From assembly GCA_030068145.1 (NCBI GenBank), contig JAPJBO010000073.1, positions 97,501-161,500 on the forward strand: a DNA stretch of 64,000 bases. The letters run 5' to 3'. This document shows positions 42,101 through 50,965 of this stretch, in pieces. Each line of letters starts with the position of its first letter. The stretch's first letter is position 1. A model generated the notes under the pieces. It was not told the DNA's origin, ran no database searches, and saw nothing but the letters and a program-made list of their open reading frames with translations. This DNA is from Diplonema papillatum (Eukaryota > Euglenozoa > Diplonemea > Diplonemida > Diplonemidae). Both the position numbers and the translations under genes were made by a program.

Positions 42101-44858
42101 GCTCCGTCATCGGAGGCAGCAGCACCTCGTTCTCCGTCGGGTACTTCGAAATAGACTGCAGCGGGACCCCGCACATGCTGTTGATCTCGAAGAGCACGAC
42201 GCCGCCCGTTCCCTTCGTCGCGTTCGCAGCCTCCCCTCGCAGGTACGACTTTGACACAGACGGGTCGAGGGTGCACGAGGAAGGGGCCGGCCAGTAGATG
42301 ACCTTCGACTTCGTGAGCTTGCGGTACTCTTCGTACACATCAGGGGGTAGGCCCGCGAGTCCTCTCGACAGGGAGAAGCGCCCGGATTTCGCGGTGGTGC
42401 CGATGAGCAGCACGATGGTTTTGACCCACTTCCGCAGGTCGACCCACGGGTGGGTTTCCGGGTCGATCTCGTTGGCCTCCGACACGGTGCCGGCGGCCCG
42501 CAGGGCGCTGTTGATGATGCGGAACATCGCTTGGTTCCGCGGCGCGTACTCCGCCCACGCCGGGGTCTTCGGGTCCGAAGGGACGTCTTCGTACCCCATG
42601 AGGGTGTCGATGTCCGTCGCCGCCATCGTGTACAGCGACATCACGAAGAGCTCGATTTTCGTCAGCTTCCCGATGCCGAAGTCGAAGCGTTGGTTCAGGA
42701 TCTCGGCGGTTCTGCCGATCACCTGCAGCTTGTTGCCGGCCGGCGCTTGCAGGTTGGCCAGCAGCTCTGTGAGGACGTTGCCGCCTTTCGCCTTCCACGT
42801 CGTGTCCAACCACTGCGCGACGGTCGTCGACGACTCATGCGACGCGAGGGTCGACGAAAACTCGTTCGCTTTGTCTACGCAAACTGCCGCCTCGTTGGGC
42901 TTCAACGCGGTCGCGACGCGGCCCGCGCTTCCCTTCTGCACCTCCGACTCGGCGATGAGTTGTTCCCTCCACCCTCCTGGGACTTCTCGGATGTAGTTGA
43001 GGACGAGGCCTGCGAGTTCTTTCACGGTTTTTTTGACGCTGTCGTCTTTGCCGTCGGTCGACGCGTCGGGCAACGGCGCGACCGGAGGTTTCTGCGAGAA
43101 CGGGTGGAGATGCGGCGAGACGCCACCGACGGGTAGGGTCGATGTGTGGCTCTGCCGGTCGTCGCTCGGACGCCGCTTCTTCTGCTTCTTCGCCTTCTTT
43201 TTGCCCTTCGGAAGAGGCTTGCGCTTCTTCTTCGCCGACGCCTTCTTCTTCTGCTTCTTCTTCCCGCCCCAGTCGCTGTCCGTCCCGCTGTCTGTCTCCT
43301 CGCTCTCTTCGCCGGACGTGTCGCTCGACGAATCGGTCGAGCTCGACGCACTCGAATCAGCCCGTTTCTTGCCCTTCTTCTTCCGCGACGCCTGCTTCGC
43401 GGCAGGCTCCAGCTGCGGGCCGGGCGGGGGCGACGTGCCGCCGATGTTGATGACGATGCCGCCGTACTTTTCGGGCGGCGGCGGCGCCGGCTCCGGGCCG
43501 CCGAGCACGAGGGGCAGCGGCAGCAGCGGGATCGTCGGCCGCGCGTGCGATGGCATCGGCGGCGTCGCGTCGCGCGACCGCGGGCTGAGCTGCGAGGTGC
43601 CGCCGGTGGCAGGGGGCGCGTGGCGGAGCGAGTCAAACGACGTCCGCGCGAGGTCCCCCGAGTAGCTTCCCCTCGTGTATTCTTCCTCGACCTGCTGGAA
43701 CCGGATTTGGCTCGACTCTCGGTGGCCCACCGGGCTGCCGCCGTCGGACTCCTTCCGCTGCACCGCTTGCTGCGGCTGCGCCACCGCTTTGTCCTTTTCC
43801 GCTTCAATTCGCCGGAGCTCGTCGTCCTCCGCCTCTGCCTGCAGCAGGAGTTCCGGGGCCGGCGGCTCGGAGAACTGCTGCCCGGGCGACAGCTTGATGC
43901 GCCCAAACGGCCGGAGGGCAGCCCCTGGGTCCTTCCCCTGCGACAGCGAGGTCCCGGACCCGGTGCGGACGAACAGCCGCCCTTCGCTCGGCTCGCGGAC
44001 GGCGCCGAACGACAGCGCGCGGCGGCGGCCGAGGCGCGGGACAGACGGGGAAAGCGTGTTCGCCGCCGGCGCGGGGCCCGGCGTGAGGTTGTTGTTGTTG
44101 TTGTTGTTGTTGTTGTTATCGTTGTCGTTGCCGGCATCGCCGTCGCCGCCGTCCTCCGACTTGTTGTTGTTGCTGCTGCTGCCGGTCGGTTCGAGGGCGG
44201 GGGCTTGGCCTTTTTTGGCGAAGGTCGCAAGCGTGGCGTTCGACAGCAGCGGCATGACGATCGACTCCGCCTGCGGCTCGAGCGTCACCACCGGCTGGTT
44301 GGGCGCCTGCGAAGAGACCGACGGGGAGTCGTCGCCGTCGAGAGACGACCCCAGCACGCTCTCGTCGACCGCCGGCAGCCAGAACATGGTCGGCGTTGCC
44401 ACGGTTCGACCAGCCTCGTCCTGCACGGCGATGCTCACCGCTTCGCGCGCAGGCTTCGGTCCCCTTTTCCGCCTGTTCTGCTTGTCCTTCTTCGCGGCCG
44501 GCTTCGGCGGCGTCGTGCCGGCGGCCTGCTCCGGCGAGGCCGGCGGCCCGGGCGCGTCGTCCGACGGCTCGCTCTGCTTCGCCGGCGACTCCGGCGCGGC
44601 GGGCGGCGCCTCCTCCGCGGCGCCGCCGGGCTTGGCCGGCGGCGTCTTCGGGAAGCTCGAGAGCTGCGCCATGAAGTCGTCGAACAGCGTCCCGGACCGC
44701 GGGCGCCGCTTCGCGGGGCCGGCGAAGACGGACGTGTTCACCGGGGCCGCGGCGGCGGACGCGGGCAGCGGCGGCGACAGGGCCCGCTTGGGCGGCGGCG
44801 TCAGGTGCTGCCCGGGCGTGCCGGCGCCGCTGTGCGTCGGCGTTGAAGCGTCGGCGGG
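36153..44858 (-). CDS. Giant low-complexity protein with central R-S-E mono-ADP-ribosyltransferase domain
   Basis: One open frame of about 2,900 codons. It opens at a likely acceptor (AAATAACAG, 44859). The first in-frame ATG is at 44672, so translation may start there, or in an upstream exon, or after trans-splicing. The N-terminal quarter is disordered, with an Asn run (about 44090–44120) and Lys-rich blocks (43140–43270). From about 43040 to 42030 is a folded domain with ADP-ribosyltransferase signatures in order: SRGLAG (Arg at about 42364), WPAPSSCTL (Ser, about 42280) and YPTENEVLLPP (ExE, 42127–42136). Such R-S-E enzymes transfer ADP-ribose from NAD to arginine. A helical segment (LLEYDRSIVGEAWDIL to WLRFCESDSGAILGF, about 38650–38390) follows within Ser/Pro-rich regions. 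Both gene ends have fragment copies in the flanks. Confidence 0.7.
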   Translation of the reverse strand, partial: PADASTPTHSGAGTPGQHLTPPPKRALSPPLPASAAAAPVNTSVFAGPAKRRPRSGTLFDDFMAQLSSFPKTPPAKPGGAAEEAPPAAPESPAKQSEPSDDAPGPPASPEQAAGTTPPKPAAKKDKQNRRKRGPKPAREAVSIAVQDEAGRTVATPTMFWLPAVDESVLGSSLDGDDSPSVSSQAPNQPVVTLEPQAESIVMPLLSNATLATFAKKGQAPALEPTGSSSNNNKSEDGGDGDAGNDNDNNNNNNNNNNLTPGPAPAANTLSPSVPRLGRRRALSFGAVREPSEGRLFVRTGSGTSLSQGKDPGAALRPFGRIKLSPGQQFSEPPAPELLLQAEAEDDELRRIEAEKDKAVAQPQQAVQRKESDGGSPVGHRESSQIRFQQVEEEYTRGSYSGDLARTSFDSLRHAPPATGGTSQLSPRSRDATPPMPSHARPTIPLLPLPLVLGGPEPAPPPPEKYGGIVINIGGTSPPPGPQLEPAAKQASRKKKGKKRADSSASSSTDSSSDTSGEESEETDSGTDSDWGGKKKQKKKASAKKKRKPLPKGKKKAKKQKKRRPSDDRQSHTSTLPVGGVSPHLHPFSQKPPVAPLPDASTDGKDDSVKKTVKELAGLVLNYIREVPGGWREQLIAESEVQKGSAGRVATALKPNEAAVCVDKANEFSSTLASHESSTTVAQWLDTTWKAKGGNVLTELLANLQAPAGNKLQVIGRTAEILNQRFDFGIGKLTKIELFVMSLYTMAATDIDTLMGYEDVPSDPKTPAWAEYAPRNQAMFRIINSALRAAGTVSEANEIDPETHPWVDLRKWVKTIVLLIGTTAKSGRFSLSRGLAGLPPDVYEEYRKLTKSKVIYWPAPSSCTLDPSVSKSYLRGEAANATKGTGGVVLFEINSMCGVPLQSISKYPTENEVLLPPMTELVIKSVDLNTEEGWVKVKAKGSYTIKELDDVQGLAIEEAIEASKFLEEYLASLDELLEDPGVDLLSATDPNHAKSHTTSSTSDNSSPPSPESILATDVIHVSRKKRDPPPPPAADLPPPDQPVRPADAPLPPRAASPALSVRKDLLKYMEQAGEGTLPTQAPSLRLKSSLKKKLPAPGSTGDLPSPEQEGLSRADADDIREGLDETMAGFQLSETEREDGGRRDTPRNDDEESAKEEVSPEAEWTRPPQQNMSPSLFPAGFVFPDMPPDDDDENEEPQNPEQPEQPEQPEQPEQSEQPGEEDLAPLGESGKPEQNEPQEEEDAPLFDEIFVFPKTDALGGATPRPQQQSSVVVGAANRGDGSITNLLSSLLEQQQQANANIASPRSMMSLSPRQHGVMLNVPGHEMVSPSPSLPPASPEHRPKKKIVKRRKSAATLDGSQVLSSPSKGMKAKRSISISPTPSHGAAHGGPYLSTTSQGVTRGGSFASVASSPSGKKKRKASIDPSAFLSATATTGTGTVHTEGGLSVDEIGVLYPEDLKKRPKPGAKKKKPRRKSMADEEEGWSSPSARPTRRLRKRPSSQNDARSVLSNENDNAEETMTDFPESVTTTHDGRVLYSRSSLPSVVSGVRPSRAQHHDPTSPPVAYSSQVPPRRASAFTPVDPGASYSYDDFLTNYQFPSAGGHPHMGSMGSGNAPFYFPQGSAVQLPAALNPASVETEAAHAIDSQFFPPRREASFDRAPVPTPHNDPIAGGGGDDLPSDVEIDPLLLDVLASDRRASRSTVAGQSRRQSAASPQQLLGVPARSPYRTLSPLVGAQPPPLRPLDDSYFSRRGSDSAENTRLGADVQYMGGDHSHGGVTAIEMLADDRTRPGDDARSGSSGNVPLTPRPSPARGAGGTRQFLDDDHPARHQELDSFSDGEDWEALSPARGASEHFSRRFTSRNRLASTHPPLPPGRQPRPYAHPPAPSPRSPKRRAKDRSSDEDLSPYSLDRPARKRAGGVKSQPPGHPRRHTQWDPEFAQPAESPPGARKRVKHSPRAGKKPRLITRKVAKRKQPQPHGSRRDSGSPELSGSPTMSPQSPAAKQPTPEPSSPRKVGSSKSSPTSNRLLSGEAAFAVTLSDTIMTHIIASKRASSMRTTISLQDTPPARSSGEKVAKDLLEYDRSIVGEAWDILSHGRPFVPLSAIREIYEQCNVPWAGETERQWTRIAGAAPGGHLRKADWLRFCESDSGAILGFRSSATDAGKPRPSPPAASPPKPAPADTAGGGPDANPGPPATPVEPREEYPQAPPAGRKPAPLDLALVGTGSVEKDQKLAGPASARADSNEEASDALPPSQAATPVWYSRLVGGSTQSIVTKASPAKAVKRASNLALDVSHKSSARPVDPLRAASSLQPSFVHTLSLNVSATPTPPADAVLSPTSQEAFPTAPQSELLLANAGPADRHQRRRATKPQGHRPADVWPGVPAKSGGSSAPGTPQRAKRSSSGGGRGKPSAPSFVTVNTADRDSQLNATASSVADHALMFSGYRREVSTDVKTELNGSLRYPHSSFVRSPFPSERQLAMDNTVRPLPGTAGDLSRSHTPAHGPGGGLKTVDSYLTTGGSDIPMVAVSFPDGARNGGTRGGGYDDVESSGSRSASPSESFSSASRSDHHRQVDYQYSIFNLQPSSSVEPPAASGTSAALQDLHRSHAVQPFQLSTVPTSTMLLSMGSEVAIDPYFDETGHHPSTNPSRSRHGQTLGFTSTPAIFSGFSSSSSGSMPSHPTVAGPQSGATPRVRPADPPTGGGYEAARHPYAAPAAQQQVAGTGQDRPNAFIAAGGHPPPVPQQARYEARPAYRAPRQQPFPAQARPTEDGVFNTPAAAFSKPPGAAGHDAGPTQQVRRLVDRGPAVAAAARPAAAVQHRARDFPPVQVPAFPAREGVFAAPPRAAKRVDFSAEPRGGAGALPPPADAALLLSSRCVSPTRGRSSAAPDRYSSNAIFASSAIR

Positions 44859-45099
44859 CTGTTATTTGTTTTTTTGTGTCTAACAAATGCAATTTGTCAA
44901 GAACAAAAACAGATCGATGGCAGCGTACTATCCTCACTCCCGTTAGATGAACAAAACAGGTTTGAAGGAAGTGCGCACAAACAAATTGAGTGGAAGTTTG
45001 CTCAGGGGTCTTTTGAAAAATGGTGAATTTCCCTCTATATCCCACCACTTCAATTTTTGTTCCCATGCATCCTAATGGGTATTGCCTTGGGCCCGGCTT
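44859..45099. promoter_or_regulatory. 5' flank of the ART-domain gene with candidate splice acceptor
   Basis: The minus strand reads ACAAAAAAACAAATAACAG directly before the coding frame opens. There is no in-frame ATG before 44672, so a cis or trans splice acceptor is the simplest explanation. The unit TTGCTCAGGGGTCTTTTGAA through TCCCACCACTTCAATTTTTG (44998–45060) is repeated at 45253–45325. Confidence 0.35.
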
Positions 45100-45242
45100 G
45101 GCCGGCCGCGTCTTCGGGAAGCTCGAGAGCTGCGCCGTGAAGTCGTTGAAGAGCGCCCGGACCGCGGGCGCCGCTTCGCTACGGCCGGCGAAGACGGACG
45201 TGTTCACCGGGGCAGCGGCGGCAACGGGGCCCGCTTGGGCTT
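45100..45242 (-). repeat. Echo of the 5' coding end of the ART-domain gene
   Basis: This stretch of about 140 bp is an 85–90% copy of 44640–44795 in the same orientation (CGTCTTCGGGAAGCTCGAGA, GCCGGCGAAGACGGACGTGT, TTCACCGGGG). It still reads NTSVFAG and LSSFPKT in frame and then runs into unrelated sequence on both sides. It is bracketed by two copies of the TTGCTCAGGGGTC unit (44998 and 45253), so exon fragment and flank were duplicated together. Confidence 0.7.
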
Positions 45243-45780
45243 GCAGAAAGCTGAGTGAAAGTTTGCTCAGGGGTCGTTTAAAAGGTGAGTTTCCCTCTTT
45301 TTCCCACCACTTCCACTTTTATTCTCCATGGGTAGTCTTGGGCGAGGCAATCCCAAAATGTTGCGAAGCGCAACCCTGCGTTTAAATCACCTACGCCCCT
45401 GCACTGCGCTGCCAGCAACTGGTAGTAACGGTCAGGTAGGCTGCCATGGTACACAAGCCAAACCCTAACACACCAGTCTCAGGGGTCTTTTAAAAAGTTG
45501 GCAATGTTTTGCAGTTTACTGAGGGAATAGGAGCAAGACACTGGTTAGATGAGCACGACCACCTCGAACCGACACCAGGAGAGTTCGGGTGGAGCTGGCT
45601 TCTACGACTAGCAATATTCCGGTAAAAAGGTAGCACTTCCGAACTAGCCCGAACCAACAGGATCGCAGTCACACCTTCCCGATTATGTTTCCCACCCTCC
45701 GTTCCCCGCGTGACGTAGTCCCGGCGGTATGCATAGCCTCATGGTCGGTGTTCTTCCCCTTCGTTTGTTTGTAAGTATCC
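45243..45780. repeat. Flank repeats, including R7 copy a
   Basis: After the second TTGCTCAGGGGTC unit (45253–45345), the block at 45372–45465 (GCGTTTAAATCAC, TGCGCTGCCAG, GGTAGGCTGCCATGGTACA) recurs at 61157–61250. Non-coding. Confidence 0.6.
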
Positions 45781-46040
45781 GCTTTGGTATCGCCCTTTGT
45801 TTGAGATGGAGATAAAGTGCGCAAATGGTGTCAGCCGAAGCTGGTGAAGCTTCGACGCCGCCCACGTGATGGGTTGCAACAAACCGTACACCGCGAGAGT
45901 AGGAGAAAGTAGAAAGGGAAACTAGAGTTTTCGTTGACCGCACTACCCTGAGCCCAAATCCTGGACGTCGTTTCAGGTGGCAAATTTGGCAAATGATCAT
46001 GATCAGAAGGTCCTACTTGGGCGGTTCAGTTTCCTCACAC
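45781..46040 (+). repeat. Dispersed repeat family R1, copy c
   Basis: Contains the imperfect hairpin GCCGAAGCTGGTGAAGCTTCGAC, GAAACTAGAG and AAATGATCATGATCAGAAGG in the same order as 23790–24100, but lacks the TAGCATTGAG part. Confidence 0.6.
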
Positions 46041-46147
46041 ATTGCTTGTGGCTAAAAAGAAAAAACTGGACTGCCTGAAGGAATCAACCACCCCCGGGTG
46101 GGCTAGTCTGACACAAGTTGTCAACAGCAGGGCATTAGCTTCCCATT

Positions 46148-46175
46148 CCAAATTCCGTCAGCTGACGGAATTTGG
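46148..46175. repeat. 28-bp perfect palindrome
   Basis: CCAAATTCCGTCAG followed immediately by CTGACGGAATTTGG. The half-site GACGGAATTTGGAAA occurs again at 46797–46811. No gene is recognised between 46041 and 46899. Confidence 0.85.
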
Positions 46176-46899
46176 AAACCCGGGCGGCTCAAAAAATAAA
46201 ATAAAAAAGTGCAAAATACGACCCCACGATGAAAAAGAATCGTGGGGGTCCGGTGGAGGCGTGGGTTAGGCCAGCTGTGCCAGGAAGCTGGCTGGCGGTC
46301 AAGGGCTGCGCTGGCGGTCAGGGGCTGGGCAATGCTGGGCATGGTGGGCTGGCTGGCAGAAGTTTGGGGCCGCCGCGGGTGCTGAGCCGAGTGAGAGAGT
46401 CGAGGCTCAGAAGCAGCCCGGAGTTCTTGACAGATTCTTTCCGAGTTGACACAAGTGCCTTGTTCCGTGTGATCTCCGGTCTGCATCTACTCGTGCCAAT
46501 GATTTACCAGCGCACAGTACCTGAGTGGTGGATGAATTTGAAATGGGCTGACTTCAGGAGTGCGCACCAGGGGGAGCGGGGCGAGGGTCACACAGATGGC
46601 AAACAGTGCCACCAGTACGTTGGTCGTCTGTTTAACGCGACAAACGGACTGAGAAGTGCAAACTCTTACTCCACCTGAATGTACCGTACCGTTTGCCAGG
46701 GGGCAGAGCCCCCCGGACCCCCCCTTTGGATGGTTCGGGTGGCCTAAACAAAAGCTTCCCGGGGTTTCAGAGCGGGAAAAGCAAATTGGCTATTGAGACG
46801 GAATTTGGAAAAACTGAGGCAAAATCAAGTTAATAGCCTGGTCAACAGGAAAAAAAAAAAAAAAATGCCTTCGCTCTTTCGCTAACTGTTGCGTTGACG

Positions 46900-47050
46900 C
46901 ATCCACACCAAACTGAAGATCATGTCACTGTCACAGTTTTCATGTCCGTGCTTCACATGGAGATCCCTAACTCAAGACATACCAGGTGAAAAAGAAGAAG
47001 AACAACCTGAAGAGAGGCCTGGAACTCGGCCTGCTCAAAAAAGAAACATA
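46900..47050 (+). repeat. Dispersed repeat R2 fragment inside the presumed last intron
   Basis: TCCGTGCTTCACATGGAGAT, CCCTAACTCAAGACATACCA and AACAACCTGAAGAGAGG match 15690–15780 in inverted orientation. On the minus strand it starts right after the donor at 47051, so it lies at the beginning of an intron. Confidence 0.65.
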
Positions 47051-47051
47051 C

Positions 47052-50000
47052 CAGTTTTACCGACGGCTTCATGGTGGTGGCTAACGGGTTTCGAGCCGGA
47101 GGCGCGGCCGGGGAGCTTCGCGCCGCGTGGACCTCTTCGTTGAGCTGGAGCTTCTCGCTGCGCAGCCGGTCGGACTGGGCGGCCAGGAAGTCTTCCATGC
47201 GCGAGAGCCTGAGCTGCGGCGAGCCTGGTGGCGACGGCTCGTCAGCCCGCCGGCCCGGCCCGGCGACCCATAGCGCCTTCTGCTCTGCAAGGGCCTGCTC
47301 CGCCTCGTGCAGCCGCTGCGTCTCGTAGAGCAGCTGCGCCTCGCGCGCCCGCAGCCGTTTGTCCATCTCCCACTGGGCCAGCTCCCGGGCTCGCTCGGCG
47401 GCCACACGCCGCTCGCGCACCGCGGCGGTGTCGGCCTCGAGCGCCTGCTCCTTCGCCCGCGACGCTGCGGCCTCCTTCGCGTCCCCGCCGCCCCACAACA
47501 ACGCCGGCGAGTCCTTCCCGTGGTCTCCGGCTTCCTCCGCCGGGCGCGCGTCACCGAGCGGCGTTGCCTGCGTTTTCGGCTGCTCCCAATACGACGGAGC
47601 CGCCGCCTTGTTCGGATCCGGACCCTGATTCTGGTCATTTTTCCGATACGGCGGAGCTGACGTCTTGTCCTGATCCGGACCCTGGTACTCGTCGGTTCTC
47701 CCCAAAACCGAGGTCAGCGGGCCCTGATTCTCATCGTTTTTCCAAAAGGATGAGGCCGAGGTCTTGTTCTCTGGGCCCTGATGCTGGTCGTTTTTCGCAT
47801 ACGACGAGGCCGGCGTCTGGTTCTTATCCGGACCCTGATTCTCGTCGTTTTTCCGAAAAAATGAGGTCGGCGTCGTGTTCCGATCCGGGCCCTGATTCTG
47901 GTCGTTTTTCCAGTACGACGGCGCCGAGGTTTTGGTCTGGTCCGGGCCTTGGTTCTCGCTGCTTTTCCAAAAAGACGGGGCCGCGGGCTTGTACGGGTCC
48001 GGGCCCTGATTCTCGTCGTTTTTCCGAATAAACGAGGCCGCCATCGTGCTCTGACTCGGGCCTTGATTCTGGTCGTTTTTCCAGTACGACGGCGCCGAGG
48101 TGTTGGTGTGGTCCGGGCCCTGAGTCTCGTTGTTTTTCCAAAAAAGCGGGGCCACGGGCTTGTCGTGCCCCGCAGCCCGGTACTCGTCGGATCTCCAAAA
48201 CGGCGCAGCCGGCGCGTGGTCCTTTCCCGGGCCCTGCTCCTGGTCGTTCCTCCAAAAGGCCGGTGGCGGGGGGGCATCCGAGCTGCCGCCCGCCGCCTTC
48301 TCGGCGGGCGGCCCCCCTTCTTCTGCACCGTCCGGCCGCTTCGCCGGGTGGACCACGCCGCCCGGGCGCCAGAACTCCACGCTGCCCTCGGCCAGCCGGG
48401 GGTCCTCGCCCTTTTTGTGCGCCCAGGTCGGCTGCTTCTCGCTCCCGACGCCGCCGCCGGGGGGGTGCTCGTGCCGGGGACTCTTGTTGAAGAACAGCCA
48501 GGGGCGGTGCCCCCCTGCCGGCTCGTCGGATGGGCGAGACTGGTGGTGCTGGAAGCCGGCCGGGAAGGTGGAGGAGGCTGGGTTCGTGGGAGACGGTGGA
48601 CGAGGGGGCGCAACGGCGGCGGGAAGGCTGGGAAGCATCGTGTCGGCGGAGAGGAGGAAGTCGTCGGGCGAGTGGTCTCGGGGGCCTGGGAAGAGGGAGT
48701 CGTACAGTTCGGCGGTGAGAGCTTCGCCGCGGGTTAATGCGGCGTCGATCTGTTTTTCGGCGGAGAGGCTTTGCGTGTCGAGCTGCTTGCTCGCATCCGC
48801 GTGCTTGCGGAACGTCGGGTTCCACGCAGGGGTCTGCCGCTCGGCGGAGCCCTTTTTCACCGACAGCAGCACCTGCGCCGCCGCCTTCCCTTCGAGGTCT
48901 GCGAGCCGGTTTGTCAGCGCCGTGATCTCCCGCCCGACGCCGACGAGCAACTCAGCGGTGCGCTCCGTCCACTTCGACAGCTCCTTCCACGCCCGCGGGT
49001 CCTGCGTTTCGGCCGGCTTCGCCGGGAAGAAGGAGGGGTTCTGCCCCCCTGAAGGCGTGAAGAAGAGGCCGGCGGCCTGCAAGGACCGGGCAAGCTCCCG
49101 CTTCTCCTTGACGTATCCGTCGGCGGCGCGCATCGCGCGGTGTGACACTTGCTCGCCGAGGGCGCGGACGCGTTTTTTGAGCGCGTCGGGCGCTTCCGCG
49201 CCGGCCGCGCGCGCGGCGCCGTTGGCCTCGCGCTGGAGCCGCAGCGCTTCGCGGACCGCCTTCGCCTGGAAGTCCGCGCGCCGGTGCAGCTTGAGAACCT
49301 TGTCGACCGCCTCGAGGAAGCCGACGGACGCGCCGCTGCTCGCGGTCGCCGTTGACGCGCACGCCGACGACGACTTCTCGCGGGCCGCCGGCGGGGGGCG
49401 CAGCAGCAGCTTCGGCGCAGCCGCCGCCGAATCGTCCGAGACGCTCCGGTGCGGGTACCGGTGGGCGTCCTGCGGTTGTTTTGTTGTGGTATCAAATGCA
49501 TTGTTGGTAACGGGGGGGGGATTATTTTGACACGCGTCTGGTGACGTCTAAAAACACTGCCACTCTTTGATCCTGCTACTGTTCGGCTACCCGGAACTTT
49601 TTTGAGTGTTCGACAAATCGAATAATAACACAGGTGTTGTTATTCGACCCCGCTTTACTATAGGCGCCAGTGGCCTCACGCTGGAACCGCAGCGCTTCAC
49701 GGACCGCCTTCGCCTGGAAGTCCGCGCGCCGGTGCAGCTTGAGAACCTTGTCGACCGCCTCGAGGAAGCCGACGGACGCGCCGCTGCTCGTGGTCGCCGT
49801 TGACGCGCACGCCGACGACGACTTCTCGCGGGCCGCCGGCGGGGGGCGCAGCAGCAGCTTCGGCGCAGCCGCCGCCGAATCGTTTTGAAAGAGAGAGCGC
49901 CATACCAATTTTTTACCTTCGGCGGCAGTGGCCGCGGACGGCATGCTGGCGATCTCGGGGTACGACATTTCGCGGGGCCCGTACCAGATCCGGTGCTCGA

Positions 50001-50325
50001 AGGGCAGTGCGTCGTCCGCCGCGTCCGGCCCGGCGCCGGGGCTGAACTTCTGCCACCCAGCGGCATCGTCGGCCGCCGGCACGTCGCGCCGGTGCCTGCG
50101 CCGCGCGGTGGTCACTATCTCGAGCAAGCTGCCCGCCGAGTGATTGGACCCCGGGACGCTTTCGAGGAGCGTCGTCGCGAGCTCGAACCGGGCCGGGACA
50201 GCTTCCGCCCCCTTCCCCCCCGCGGCCGGCGCGTGGCCGTTCCCGCTGGCGAAGCTGGGGCTCGGCAGGGCTCCGGTGAACTGGCTGCTCCCCCTGTCAC
50301 GCTCCGAACTAGACGCCCTGCGCAT
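47052..50325 (-). CDS. Coiled-coil and NDxNQGP-repeat protein, at least two exons
   Basis: Exon 1 (50325–49906, 140 codons, ATG MRRASSSERDRG) ends at donor TTG/GTATGG. Exon 2 (49469–47052, 806 codons) starts after acceptor CAACCGCAG and ends at donor CTG/GTATGT. All junctions are phase 0, so at least one further exon lies downstream outside what I can identify. The protein shows a helical segment (VGFLEAVDKVLKLHRRADFQ to ELARSLQAAG), a Pro-rich linker, about twelve repeats of 22–23 residues (core SYWKNDQNQGP, 48250–47600), and a long C-terminal coiled coil (EADTAAVRERRVAAERAREL to LNEEVHAARS). A cytoskeletal or scaffold role is plausible but not shown. The frame continuing to 46953 runs into a dispersed repeat and is probably intronic. 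Confidence 0.6.
49640..49890 (-). repeat. Copy of the start of exon 2 inside intron 1 (exon echo)
   Basis: Nearly identical (about 98% by eye) to 49195–49440: both read DSAAAAPKLLLRPPPAAREK through VREALR. The copy lies within the 49470–49905 intron. It is in frame with exon 1 by read-through, but soon reaches a stop. It could be a decoy exon, an alternative 3' end giving a short protein, or simply a recent duplication. Confidence 0.75.
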
Positions 50326-50370
50326 CCGGTCGTGCGGGCTGGGTACCGCCAGACGGGCTTCGAACGTGTC

Positions 50371-50965
50371 CTGTGTGTGTGTGTGGGGATCATTTGTATA
50401 AGCACCTGCTTTGTGGGAGATTCTGCTCTTCGTATTGTCTAACGAGAACTGCCTAGAAGAAAGGAAAAAGTAAGAGCACGTCTTTGTAACTGATAGCACT
50501 AGGGCAAGGGAATGTTGAGTGACTGCCTTAACCCGGGGAAACGAGCTTTGGGCGAGGGCACCTCCATCCAGTTCCATCCCGTTGGGAGAGGCGAGCCTGA
50601 CATCGTAAAACTCGAACTTTTCTTTGAACCAACCACACCCTGAAGGCCGCGTGAAGTTCTCTAATCTTTCGTGGTGCATCAACTCCCTCAGTGAAACTGT
50701 GAGAAACACTTGGGGAGGCTGCCAGTTGCGAAAGATCTAAACGTGCCCACACGAAACACAGGTAAATCTTGGTTTAGTGACGGGCGTAAGCGTTCAACAA
50801 TTTTCATTTTTGTGTTTCCGACGATCCCGAATGGGCGTACAGATTGGTGTCTTTCGACCTTTGTGTTTGTTTGTGAAGTTCAGCTAGTGTGTGCTTGTGG
50901 TGACCGGTGGGGAAGCTATTTCCTTATCATTTACCCGTGTCCAGCTTTGGTCTCGTTCAACATTA
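50371..50965. repeat. Intergenic region with R2 fragment
   Basis: On the minus strand CCCCACACACACACACAG (about 50373) is a candidate acceptor upstream of the 50325 ATG. An R2 fragment (GGCTGCCAGTTGCGAAAGAT, CCACACGAAACACAGGTAAA, GGGCGTAAGCGTTCAACAA) covers 50715–50805, and GTATAAGCACCTGCTTTG sits at 50396. No further gene is seen. Confidence 0.5.

Noticed and set aside
43146-44846. Plus-strand ORF of 566 codons
   Set aside because: Antisense to the ART-domain gene; consists of Arg/Leu runs that mirror the GC-rich codons of the minus strand. The minus frame has recognisable motifs.
46953-47051. C-terminal tail of the coiled-coil gene beyond 47052
   Set aside because: It follows a canonical GTATGT donor and lies in a dispersed repeat shared with 15690–15780, so it is probably intron.
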